Source of the DNA: Chitinophagales bacterium
Lineage (GTDB): Bacteria > Bacteroidota > Bacteroidia > Chitinophagales > Saprospiraceae
Assembly (NCBI GenBank): GCA_017303475.1
Contig: JAFLBO010000001.1
Location: 372,001 to 436,000 of the forward strand
Length of the DNA: 64,000 nucleotides
Direction of reading: 5' to 3'
The notes beneath the pieces were generated by a model. The model had not been told where the DNA came from and did not search any database. It saw only the letters and a list, made by a program, of their open reading frames with translations. Every line of letters starts with the position of its first letter. The stretch's first letter is position 1. This document shows positions 1-7,103 of this stretch, piece by piece. A program made the position numbers and the translations under genes.

Positions 1-869
1 TAGTGTTTGGATTTTTCTTTGTAACCGTAGCCAGCAGGATTGTTGGTATCATCGGCAGCAGTAATAGCCCGATTTCCGGTATGACCATTGCTACCATTAT
101 GGGAACTGCATTGGTATTTATTGGTGTTGGCTGGACGGGTAAAGTATTTGAACCAATGGCGCTGGTAGTAGGTAGTATGGTATGTATCGCGGCAGCGAAT
201 GCAGGAGCCACCTCTCAGGATTTGAAGACGGGCTTTTTGATTGGCGCAACGCCAAGGTATCAGCAAATAGCGCTGTTTATCGGGGTTGTGGTGTCATCGC
301 TGGTTATCGGAGCAACTGTGCTTTTTCTGGATAACCCAACAGCCGATCTGCGCGCGCAAGGTATTGAACATGCCATTGGAGAAAAATTCAACGCGCCTCA
401 GGCTACCCTGATGGCTACCCTGATTAAAGGTCTTTTGTCTTTTAATCTGGATTGGCAATTTGTTCTGGTAGGCTTGTTTATTGCCGTTACTATGGAGCTT
501 TGCGGCATCAAATCGCTTTCTTTTGCGGTAGGCCTTTACCTTCCGTTGAGCACCACGCTGCCTATTTGGATCGGGGGTGCACTTAAAGGCCTTACAGATT
601 GGATGGCCAGCCGTAAAGGTGAAGCGGTTGAAGATGCAGAACTGGGCAAAGGCAGTTTGTTTGCCACAGGATTGGTGGCCGGTGGAGCACTGGCAGGAGT
701 GATTGTAGCCTTATTCCAGGCATCAGACGGCACCGCAGCCGCCCTGGAAAAAATGAATATGGAACACGGTATCACTGGTGTCATCGGAGCCAATGGCTAC
801 AATATACTAGGAGTACTGTGTTTTGCACTACTCGCGTTCTTCCTCATTAACGCTTCCAGGAAGAAGTGA
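1..869 (+). CDS. OPT-family oligopeptide transporter, C-terminal part (cut by window edge)
   Basis: The reading frame is open to the first base, so the N-terminal part lies outside the window; the GTG at position 3 is not the true start. About 288 residues are visible, with repeated hydrophobic segments of membrane-helix length and the motif SSNSPISGMT near the visible start. This motif and the later stretch GIKSLSFAVGLYLPLSTTLPI are typical of OPT (oligopeptide transporter) proteins, which import small peptides or metal chelates across the inner membrane. The call rests on recognition of these conserved blocks. The stop codon TGA is itself the first part of a long GAGT-type inverted repeat that follows. 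Confidence 0.85.
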   Translation, partial: VFGFFFVTVASRIVGIIGSSNSPISGMTIATIMGTALVFIGVGWTGKVFEPMALVVGSMVCIAAANAGATSQDLKTGFLIGATPRYQQIALFIGVVVSSLVIGATVLFLDNPTADLRAQGIEHAIGEKFNAPQATLMATLIKGLLSFNLDWQFVLVGLFIAVTMELCGIKSLSFAVGLYLPLSTTLPIWIGGALKGLTDWMASRKGEAVEDAELGKGSLFATGLVAGGALAGVIVALFQASDGTAAALEKMNMEHGITGVIGANGYNILGVLCFALLAFFLINASRKK

Positions 870-1002
870 ATGAGTGAGTGAGTGAGTGAGGTATTGGATT
901 TGGGATTCTTAGTGGCTAAATACATGAATTTTTATGCAAAAGTATTTTGCCGAAATCCTAAACCCAACGCCCCACTCACTCACTCACTCACTCACTCATT
1001 CA
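867..1002. repeat. Long inverted repeat of GAGT words between convergent genes
   Basis: The left arm 867-890 is a run of GAGT words and the right arm 979-1002 is its exact reverse complement, giving a 24-bp perfect stem with an 88-base loop. The CACT run continues outward from 971 to about 1015. The left arm begins with the stop codon of the OPT gene. The right-hand run enters the last codons of the DUF4252 gene, whose Met-Ser-Glu end is written in the repeat. It sits exactly between two convergent genes, so I infer a bidirectional terminator. Confidence 0.75.
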
Positions 1003-1003
1003 C

Positions 1004-1777
1004 TTACTCACTCATTTTAACGAGTTGTTGGATGCCGATTTTCCCTCCTGTTGTTCGGAGCTGTACCCAGTAATTGCCGGCCTTGAGCTGGCCAATCTGG
1101 ATGGGTAGTGTTGCATCAGACGATAATTTGGTTTGTAAAACCTTTCGTCCATTGATGTCAATGATTTCCAGTTGGGCTGGTTGATCCTGGGTGTCTGGAT
1201 ATTGAATCAGGATTTGATCACGTGCGGGATTTGGAGAGATACTGAACTCGGCCGAAACGGCAGTTGACCGCTCAATGAATTGTGATGTTTTACTGGCTTC
1301 AAAGAGTTCCGGCAATTGTGAAATGTTCCCCAGTTCAAGTTTGCCGGCAAAACAAATGAGCACAAACTCCTCCGGAGATCCAACCAGTAATACCAGATCT
1401 GTTACAACGTCCTCTTCCGCCTTTACCCAAATTCTCACGTTGGTCTGGTTGTCCCGAACCGTCAGAAGTTCATCAAATTCAGATTCCGGAATGCAACTTT
1501 TAGCCTCTTTGTAGAGCGCCACTCCGTTGGAAATACTATCGGCTACCAGTATTTCCATCACACCCATATTCCAGACTACGCCGTGGAGCCCCTGCCAGTC
1601 CTCCTTGCTGATTTCATGACCAGAGGCAACATCAAAGAGGTCTTTACTCAGGAGAGCATGGGTAAACCCAGGCTTTTCTTTGTGTTTGTGGAAAAAGGTT
1701 GTGAGTGCACTGTTTTGAGCCTGCAGGGATTGCAGGCATGTCAGAGCGGCAATGAGCCACAAGGAAATTTGTTTCAT
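1004..1777 (-). CDS. Secreted DUF4252-like protein with type IX secretion sorting domain
   Basis: A 257-residue protein with a signal peptide ending near LQSLQAQ. Residues about 25-165 resemble DUF4252: a start with HKHKEKPGFTHALLSKDLFD and a later stretch DLVLLVGSPEEFVLICFAGKL close to family patterns. DUF4252 function is unknown. Residues about 175-257 form a type A T9SS C-terminal domain (ISPNPARDQILI, then an IIDINGRKV strand and a LKAGNYWVQL strand), so the protein should be exported through the outer membrane and possibly anchored. The last three codons before the stop lie within the CACT repeat tract. It is convergent with the OPT transporter gene. The DUF4252 assignment is from memory of the family pattern. 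Confidence 0.75.
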   Translation of the reverse strand: MKQISLWLIAALTCLQSLQAQNSALTTFFHKHKEKPGFTHALLSKDLFDVASGHEISKEDWQGLHGVVWNMGVMEILVADSISNGVALYKEAKSCIPESEFDELLTVRDNQTNVRIWVKAEEDVVTDLVLLVGSPEEFVLICFAGKLELGNISQLPELFEASKTSQFIERSTAVSAEFSISPNPARDQILIQYPDTQDQPAQLEIIDINGRKVLQTKLSSDATLPIQIGQLKAGNYWVQLRTTGGKIGIQQLVKMSE

Positions 1778-1847
1778 AGCTGTAAAATGTTGAAGGATGT
1801 ATAAGCCAGACGACTATACCAACAAAAGGTTACAGCAAAACATCTTT

Positions 1848-2888
1848 TTATTGCGGTTTGCTGAACGCCGGATTGGTCAGGATATCAGGCTCGGAAAGGG
1901 TTTTTAAAAAGGCAATAATGTCGCGCTTTTCTTTCTCGTTCAGACGACCTTTAACCAGCGTTGACATAAATGGATCTGTGTGTGGCCCCAGGTGAAAACC
2001 TGTATTATAGAACTCCAATACCTCTTCCAGTGTGGCAAACCTGCCATCCAGCATATAAGGCGCCGTGTATTCTACATTTCGCATGGAAGGGGTTTTGACA
2101 GCACCAATATCTTGTGGCAGCCCGGATACCGAAAACCTCCCCATATCTGTTACGATACTGTCTTTGCCGTTGTTTCGAAACAGAAAATCGCTGAACATGG
2201 CGCCAAAGGAGTGGCATTTGGCACAACCACCCTTCACTGGATCCATAAATAATTGCATGCCATTCATTTCTGATTTATCGAGAGTATCCAGTCCCTGTTT
2301 CCAGCGGTCATACCTGGAGTTAAAAGAAATGAGGCTGCGTTCAAATTGCGCGATGGCCTTGGCTACTAATAAACTGTCTATCTGCCTCGTTCCAAAGGCT
2401 TGCCAGAATAATTCCCGGTATTCAGGTATTGCCTGCAATTCAGCTACGGCATTGCCCAGGGTTTCGTGCATTTCAATCGGGTCCTTAATTGGGAAAAGAG
2501 CCTGATCCTCCAAGCCGTGAGCCCTGCCATCCCAGAAAAGTCTATGCTGCCAAGCCAGATTAATCAGGCTCATGGAATTCCGGTGTCCGGCAATGCCATC
2601 TATTCCTATACTGAACCTTCGCGGATCGGTGAATCCGTTTTCCTGCTTATGACAATCTGCACAGGCAATGGTGTTGTTGCCAGAAAGAACTGGGTCGTAA
2701 AAGAGTTTCCGCCCAAGCGCAATACCCTCAATGGTTGTTTTATTATCCTCAGGATCAAAAAAAGGAGGGAACCCTTCAGGGGCCTGAAAAACATAAGGCG
2801 TTGGTGTAGGCGGCTCTTCAGGAGTCGTATCCCTGCAGGCAATCAATGTGAATGCCCAAAGCACTGGCAAAAGCAACAGTCTGTTCAT
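1848..2888 (-). CDS. Di-haem cytochrome c peroxidase (CcpA/MauG family) lipoprotein
   Basis: A 346-residue protein with a lipoprotein signal (LIAC, lipid-modified Cys18). Two c-type haem motifs are visible, CADCH at 76-80 and CAKCH at 222-226, the standard spacing for bacterial di-haem cytochrome c peroxidases and MauG relatives. These periplasmic enzymes reduce hydrogen peroxide with electrons from cytochrome c, or carry out MauG-type oxidations; sequence alone does not decide which. The length fits the family. It begins three bases after the stop of the paaB-like gene, so the two are probably co-transcribed. Confidence 0.9.
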   Translation of the reverse strand: MNRLLLLPVLWAFTLIACRDTTPEEPPTPTPYVFQAPEGFPPFFDPEDNKTTIEGIALGRKLFYDPVLSGNNTIACADCHKQENGFTDPRRFSIGIDGIAGHRNSMSLINLAWQHRLFWDGRAHGLEDQALFPIKDPIEMHETLGNAVAELQAIPEYRELFWQAFGTRQIDSLLVAKAIAQFERSLISFNSRYDRWKQGLDTLDKSEMNGMQLFMDPVKGGCAKCHSFGAMFSDFLFRNNGKDSIVTDMGRFSVSGLPQDIGAVKTPSMRNVEYTAPYMLDGRFATLEEVLEFYNTGFHLGPHTDPFMSTLVKGRLNEKEKRDIIAFLKTLSEPDILTNPAFSKPQ

Positions 2889-2891
2889 GGC

Positions 2892-3170
2892 CTACATATG
2901 TTTAACGGCGTCTGGCAATTCGTAAAATGTCGGGTGGCGATAAACCTTATCATTAGCCGGGTCAAAAAACGCTTCAGTATCCTCTGTGGATGCATGAATA
3001 TATTGAGATTCAACAACCCAAATGCTCACACCTTCATTTCGGCGGGTATAGACGTCGCGGGCATTTTCCAGAGCCATTTGAGCATCTGCAGCATGCAGAC
3101 TACCTACATGTTTATGACTGAGTCCTTGTTTAGATCTGATGAACACTTCCCAAAGGGGCCAGTTTTTCAT
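2892..3170 (-). CDS. paaB: PaaB-like phenylacetyl-CoA epoxidase subunit, isolated
   Basis: A 92-residue protein starting MKNWPLWEVFIRSKQGLSHK. The stretches HVGSLHAADAQMALENARD, YTRRNEG and the end VYRHPTFYELPD match PaaB of the 1,2-phenylacetyl-CoA epoxidase complex. PaaB is a small non-catalytic subunit needed for aerobic phenylacetate breakdown. The frame is open further upstream, but the ATG at 3168-3170 gives the family's usual start and length. The other complex genes (paaA, C, D, E) are not in the window: upstream is a divergent beta-barrel gene and downstream, three bases away, the di-haem peroxidase. An isolated PaaB-fold protein beside a peroxidase may have another role. Confidence 0.88.
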   Translation of the reverse strand: MKNWPLWEVFIRSKQGLSHKHVGSLHAADAQMALENARDVYTRRNEGVSIWVVESQYIHASTEDTEAFFDPANDKVYRHPTFYELPDAVKHM

Positions 3171-3237
3171 ATCAAAAAGAAATTGGTTAGGCAGAACGAT
3201 TACTATATCAGCATCGTTCCAATAATTCAAATGTTCG

Positions 3238-3245
3238 CAAAGGTA
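3238..3245 (-). promoter_or_regulatory. Probable -7 promoter element for paaB-like/peroxidase pair
   Basis: On the minus strand this reads TACCTTTG, matching the Bacteroidota -7 consensus TAnnTTTG, about 68 bases upstream of the paaB-like start. No clear TTTG -33 box was found. Confidence 0.5.
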
Positions 3246-3271
3246 ACAATGTCTGGGTTAACAGAATGCCG

Positions 3272-3279
3272 TACTTTTG
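3272..3279 (+). promoter_or_regulatory. Probable -7 promoter element for beta-barrel gene
   Basis: Reads TACTTTTG, matching TAnnTTTG, 70 bases upstream of the ATG at 3349. It stands back to back with the minus-strand element at 3238-3245, as expected for a divergent promoter region. Confidence 0.45.
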
Positions 3280-3348
3280 ACCTTTGTCGACAATTGTCTG
3301 AAACAAACAATTAAGCAAATCTTTTGATTTTCAAACATTTACACACAA

Positions 3349-4275
3349 ATGGCGATTCTTTTTAAGTCTATTTCCCGTAGTGCTGTTTTACTGACTGCCC
3401 TCTTGTTCATCGGTTATGGTGCAGTTGCCCAGATTAAGTACGGCTTTAAAACAGGCCTGAACTTCTCCAGATTTCAAGGCACATCCGAACTGGATAACCA
3501 GGGTAATTCATTGGAAAAATGGGATAATTCCACAGGTTTTCACATCGGTATGACCTTTGCCTACAAGTTCACAGATCGTTTTGGTGTTCGTGGAGAATTT
3601 TTATACTCCAAACGTGGCGCGAAATACAGTTATGAAGGACAGGCTTACCGATTCTTCAAACACAATGCAGGTCAGGTTTACACCACTGGAAATGCCCGGT
3701 ACCTGATTAATGTCAATAATTCCTACCTGGATATTCCGGTAATGGCTTTTGGCAAATTCAAACATTTTGAAATTTATGGTGGTGGCTATGTAGGTATTCT
3801 GGTTGCTTCCACAGGCGAAGGCTCTCTGCGTTATTCAGGAAAAACTGCATTGGGCAACAATGCTTATGTGAATCCAAATACCAGCGAAACCGAATTAAAC
3901 TTCAACCTGAACCACAATTACCGCAGAGATGATCCGGGTGAAGGCACTGCCAACTCAGACAATGAAACGGCGATAAATGTCAAAGTGGATGGTTTTATAG
4001 CAGAAACGCCTAAAACCATGGGCGCCTACTACGATTATCCAGAAGATAAAGGCGCACTCTACAATACTTTGGACTTTGGTGTCGTTGGTGGCTTGTCTTA
4101 TTACATCAGCAGCGCCCTCTATATCAGCGGTCGTGTGCAGTATGGACTTAGCGACATTACAAACAACAAAGCAGATCTTGCCAAAGCACGCACTGGCGAC
4201 GGCCAGAGCCTGATTTACCGGGACGACAAGGACCAGAATTTCATGATTCAGGCTTCCGTTGGATTCAGCTTTTGA
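3349..4275 (+). CDS. Outer-membrane beta-barrel protein (porin family)
   Basis: A 308-residue protein with a signal peptide ending near YGAVAQ. The mature start IKYGFKTGLNFSRFQG and the following alternating strands (FHIGMTFAYKFTDRFGVRGEFLYSKRGAKYSY) are typical of the small Bacteroidota beta-barrel family (OMP_b-brl_2, PorT-like). The protein ends in Phe (SVGFSF), the usual outer-membrane insertion signal. Function beyond an outer-membrane barrel cannot be told. It is divergent from the paaB/peroxidase pair and followed 18 bases later by the HAD-like gene. Confidence 0.8.
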   Translation: MAILFKSISRSAVLLTALLFIGYGAVAQIKYGFKTGLNFSRFQGTSELDNQGNSLEKWDNSTGFHIGMTFAYKFTDRFGVRGEFLYSKRGAKYSYEGQAYRFFKHNAGQVYTTGNARYLINVNNSYLDIPVMAFGKFKHFEIYGGGYVGILVASTGEGSLRYSGKTALGNNAYVNPNTSETELNFNLNHNYRRDDPGEGTANSDNETAINVKVDGFIAETPKTMGAYYDYPEDKGALYNTLDFGVVGGLSYYISSALYISGRVQYGLSDITNNKADLAKARTGDGQSLIYRDDKDQNFMIQASVGFSF

Positions 4276-4293
4276 GCATCAAGAACACATTTT

Positions 4294-4719
4294 ATGACAA
4301 ACACCGCATTATTTGAGGCCTTTGATGAGAAAGGTCAAAGGGCCAGTCCAGTTCTGCCAGCCAACGTAAAAAACTACCTGATCGACATTGATGGCACCAT
4401 TTGCGATGACGTTCCTAACGAAGAGCCTGAACGCATGGGTACAGTTGCGCCATATCCAGACGCTTTGGAGTTTTTGAACCGCTGGTATGATGAAGGACAT
4501 ATTATTTACTTTTTTACCAGCAGAACCGAGGCACACCGAAGTGTAACAGAGGAGTGGCTGAACATGCACGGGTTTAAATATCATGGTATTGTCTTCGGTA
4601 AACCCAGAGGAGGCAACTACCACTGGATTGACAACCATATTGTGCGGGCTACCAGGTTCAATGGCAAATTCACAGATTTCATCACTGAAATGCACGAAAT
4701 TGAGGTTTTCGAACCTTGA
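4294..4719 (+). CDS. HAD-superfamily phosphatase-like protein
   Basis: A 141-residue protein with the HAD motif I DIDGTICDD near residues 32-40, where the first Asp is the nucleophile and the second the acid/base. A motif II-like stretch FFTSRTEAH (Thr/Ser) lies near residue 72, and a C-terminal HWIDNH stands where the acidic metal site is expected. It is a small cap-less HAD protein, presumably a cytosolic phosphomonoesterase; the substrate is unknown. It lies between the barrel gene and the SdiA-regulated-like gene on the same strand with short gaps (18 and 21 bases), so the three may form one transcript. Confidence 0.75.
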   Translation: MTNTALFEAFDEKGQRASPVLPANVKNYLIDIDGTICDDVPNEEPERMGTVAPYPDALEFLNRWYDEGHIIYFFTSRTEAHRSVTEEWLNMHGFKYHGIVFGKPRGGNYHWIDNHIVRATRFNGKFTDFITEMHEIEVFEP

Positions 4720-4740
4720 TTAACGGCAATTTCCAGATTT

Positions 4741-5643
4741 ATGCAAAAACTGCTCCTGCAGCCCTCCTTCGGGCTCGTTATTTTCACGGTCATTCTGGGC
4801 TTTTGCAATGCGCAAAAACCCCAATCCGGGTATTCTTCCGCAACTTCGGTGGCAGGCGACAGCCTGCCTTATGATCTGCAAAATCCCTCGCTAACCATTA
4901 ATCTGGTAAGCGAATCACTGAAAGAGATTTCAGGATTAGGGCCTAGCGATACACCTGGTTATTACATTGCTATTGCCGACGAACGCGGCGAGGTGTTTTT
5001 CATTGATGGCGAAAGGGGCGGTGCGATCAGTCGCCAGATCCTTTTCCGGGAAAAAGGCGATTTTGAAGGCGTGGAAATGGTTGGAAAAACTATTTGGGCT
5101 TTGAAAAGCGATGGAGATTTGTTTGAAATTACCGACTGGAAAAAAGGTGCTCCGGTGGTAGCCGAATATAAAACGCCGCTTAAGAAATCTGACGACCTGG
5201 AAGGCCTGGCCTATGATCCATGGCGTAAATGTTTGTTGCTGGCCTGCAAACAAAACCCTGATAGTACGGGCAAACGACATGTCTGGGCTTTTGACATTAA
5301 GTCCAAAACTTTGCAGTCCAACCCGGTATACAGTGTTGATCCTGAAGAGGTGAACAGGCTTGTGCCATATGGTGAATCGGAGAAACACGATTTTTTCAGT
5401 CCCTCAGCCATTGCGGTTCATCCCAAAACGCAGGATGTTTACCTGATATCCACAGCCCTCAAACGCCTCGTTGTGCTTGATTACAAGTCGGGCGCCATCA
5501 AACATGTGCAAACGTTGAATAAAAAGTTGTTGCCACAGCCTGAAGGACTTGCTTTCGATGCGGATGGCAACCTGATTATTAGCAGCGAGGGGAAGAAGGG
5601 CGAAGGACTGTTGTTGAAATTTGATTTTAAACGAAAAAAGTAA
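4741..5643 (+). CDS. SdiA-regulated domain-like secreted protein
   Basis: A 300-residue protein with a signal peptide (to about GFCNAQ). The stretches KEISGLGPSD, YYIAIADERGEVFFID, DFEGVEMVGKTIWALKSDG, DLEGLAYDP and PEGLAFDADGNLIISSEG follow the beta-propeller pattern of the SdiA-regulated/esterase-like phytase family. Such proteins are periplasmic or outer-membrane associated; some relatives hydrolyse phytate or phosphodiesters, but activity here is unproven. The stop codon is part of a terminator hairpin. Confidence 0.75.
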   Translation: MQKLLLQPSFGLVIFTVILGFCNAQKPQSGYSSATSVAGDSLPYDLQNPSLTINLVSESLKEISGLGPSDTPGYYIAIADERGEVFFIDGERGGAISRQILFREKGDFEGVEMVGKTIWALKSDGDLFEITDWKKGAPVVAEYKTPLKKSDDLEGLAYDPWRKCLLLACKQNPDSTGKRHVWAFDIKSKTLQSNPVYSVDPEEVNRLVPYGESEKHDFFSPSAIAVHPKTQDVYLISTALKRLVVLDYKSGAIKHVQTLNKKLLPQPEGLAFDADGNLIISSEGKKGEGLLLKFDFKRKK

Positions 5644-5672
5644 GGTCTTTGAACAGGCCTTACGTTTATTTG
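5640..5672 (+). terminator. Rho-independent terminator after SdiA-regulated-like gene
   Basis: Stem 5640-5647 (GTAAGGTC) pairs with 5656-5663 (GGCCTTAC, one G-U pair), followed by the T-rich GTTTATTTG. The stop codon TAA is inside the stem. Confidence 0.65.
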
Positions 5673-5727
5673 TTATAAAGAAGTGTTGAAAAACCTCAAA
5701 CAGTCTTCAGGTTTTTGTTCAAAAATC

Positions 5728-5735
5728 TACCTTTG
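5728..5735 (+). promoter_or_regulatory. Probable -7 promoter element for E2 gene
   Basis: Reads TACCTTTG, matching TAnnTTTG, 48 bases upstream of the E2 start codon at 5783 and downstream of the terminator. Confidence 0.5.
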
Positions 5736-5782
5736 CAAAACCAATTTTTGTTGACACATTTTTCATTGTTTTTTCCAAAAAA

Positions 5783-7015
5783 ATGCCTGTAATTGAACTA
5801 AAGATCCCCAATTTGGGTGAGTCTATAAGTAGTGTAACTTTTTCCAAATGGTTAAAGCCTGATGGTAGTATGGTTACATTGGATGAACCGCTTTGTGAGA
5901 TTGAAACCGAAAAAGCTAACCAGGAATTGTCGGCAGATAGCGCCGGAAAACTTGTTTGGGTGGCTAAAGAAGGTGAAGATTTGCCAGTTGGCGCCTTGTT
6001 CGCAAAGATAGATACGGAAGCCAGCGGTGCAGTGGCCAGTTCAACGCCTGCTCCGGCAGACGAAGTTCCAGCTGCCAGGGAAACAGCATCAACAGCCAAT
6101 TACGCTACAGGAACGCCTAGTCCGGCAGCTGCTAAAATTCTATCTGAGGCTAATATTCCAGCTTCTAATGTGGCTGGCACAGGCAGAGATGGCCGGATTA
6201 CCAAAGAAGATGCCGTAAAAGCATCTACTTCAACTCAGGCGCCCGCTCAAACGCAAACACCAGCTGCGCCGACAACAGCCTCTTCTCCAGCACCAACACC
6301 ATCCGTGGCCTATTCACGGGTAGACCGCAAGGAGAAAATGAGTCGCATGCGCCGCACTATTGCCAAGCGATTGGTGAGTGCAAAAAACAATACAGCCATG
6401 CTCACCACCTTCAATGAGGTGGATATGAGTGGGGTAATGGCCCTGCGTGAAAAATATCAGGATGCATTTGTCAAGAAGTACGGAATTAAACTGGGCTTTA
6501 TGTCCATCTTCGCTAAAGCCTGTGCCAAAGCGCTGATGGAAATGCCTGATGTCAATGCTGCCATCGACGGTGAGGATATCGTTTACCATGATTATGCCGA
6601 TATCAGCATTGCTATCTCCACCCCGACAGGGTTGGTGGTTCCACCAATTCGCAATGTAGAAAGCATGAATTTCGCGGAATTTGAGCTCAAGGTAAAAGAG
6701 CTTTCTGCCAAGGCCCGCGATGGTAAATTGTCGCTGGACGAAATGACCGGTGGTACATTCACCATTACCAACGGTGGCGTGTTTGGCAGCTTGATGAGTA
6801 CGCCAATCATCAATGAACCACAAAGCGCAATCCTCGGCATGCACGCCATCAAGGATCGCCCGGTGGTTGTGGATGGAGAAATCAAGATTCGTCCCATGAT
6901 GTACCTGGCATTGAGTTATGATCACCGTATAATCGACGGTTCCACCTCTGTGACGTTTTTAGTTCGAGTTAAAAACCTGATTGAAGATCCAACCAGTTTG
7001 TTGCTGGATATCTAA
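5783..7015 (+). CDS. sucB: Dihydrolipoamide acyltransferase E2, probably 2-oxoglutarate dehydrogenase type
   Basis: A 410-residue protein. Residues 1-78 are a lipoyl domain with the lipoylated lysine in [10 protein letters not shown] (Lys44). An Ala/Pro/Thr-rich linker leads to a peripheral subunit-binding domain (about 112-150, [10 protein letters not shown] to [11 protein letters not shown]), a second linker, and a catalytic domain from about 185 that ends with [10 protein letters not shown], containing the catalytic His381 and Asp385. The [12 protein letters not shown] start of the catalytic domain and one lipoyl domain favour succinyltransferase (TCA cycle) over pyruvate or branched-chain E2. 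The E1 gene, often adjacent, is not here: the gene stands alone between a terminator and the M16 gene. Confidence 0.85.
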   Translation: MPVIELKIPNLGESISSVTFSKWLKPDGSMVTLDEPLCEIETEKANQELSADSAGKLVWVAKEGEDLPVGALFAKIDTEASGAVASSTPAPADEVPAARETASTANYATGTPSPAAAKILSEANIPASNVAGTGRDGRITKEDAVKASTSTQAPAQTQTPAAPTTASSPAPTPSVAYSRVDRKEKMSRMRRTIAKRLVSAKNNTAMLTTFNEVDMSGVMALREKYQDAFVKKYGIKLGFMSIFAKACAKALMEMPDVNAAIDGEDIVYHDYADISIAISTPTGLVVPPIRNVESMNFAEFELKVKELSAKARDGKLSLDEMTGGTFTITNGGVFGSLMSTPIINEPQSAILGMHAIKDRPVVVDGEIKIRPMMYLALSYDHRIIDGSTSVTFLVRVKNLIEDPTSLLLDI

Positions 7016-7044
7016 TCATTTACTCAATAGAACGCCCTTTCTGG

Positions 7045-7087
7045 ACCCGTCCGGCGATGCATCATTATCGCAGGACGGGTTTTTTTA
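7045..7087 (+). terminator. Rho-independent terminator after E2 gene
   Basis: Stem ACCCGTCC (7045-7052) pairs with GGACGGGT (7073-7080), followed by a run of T. It lies 29 bases after the E2 stop and 17 bases before the next start. Confidence 0.85.
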
Positions 7088-7103
7088 ACCTCATATCAAA
7101 TTT

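Noticed and set aside
867-1002. Inverted repeats as ends of an insertion sequence or MITE
   Set aside because: No transposase, no target-site duplication was evident, and the placement exactly between stop codons fits a terminator better.
882-1073. 63-codon open frame through the GAGT region
   Set aside because: Its sequence is mostly repeat-derived (Leu-Thr-His-Ser) and overlaps the hairpin.
2466-3314. 282-codon open frame on the plus strand
   Set aside because: It lies opposite the peroxidase and paaB-like genes, whose haem and family motifs are on the minus strand; the plus-strand translation has no signal or domain.
6314-6925. 203-codon open frame opposite the E2 gene
   Set aside because: A shadow of the E2 catalytic domain, His- and Cys-rich with no recognisable family.
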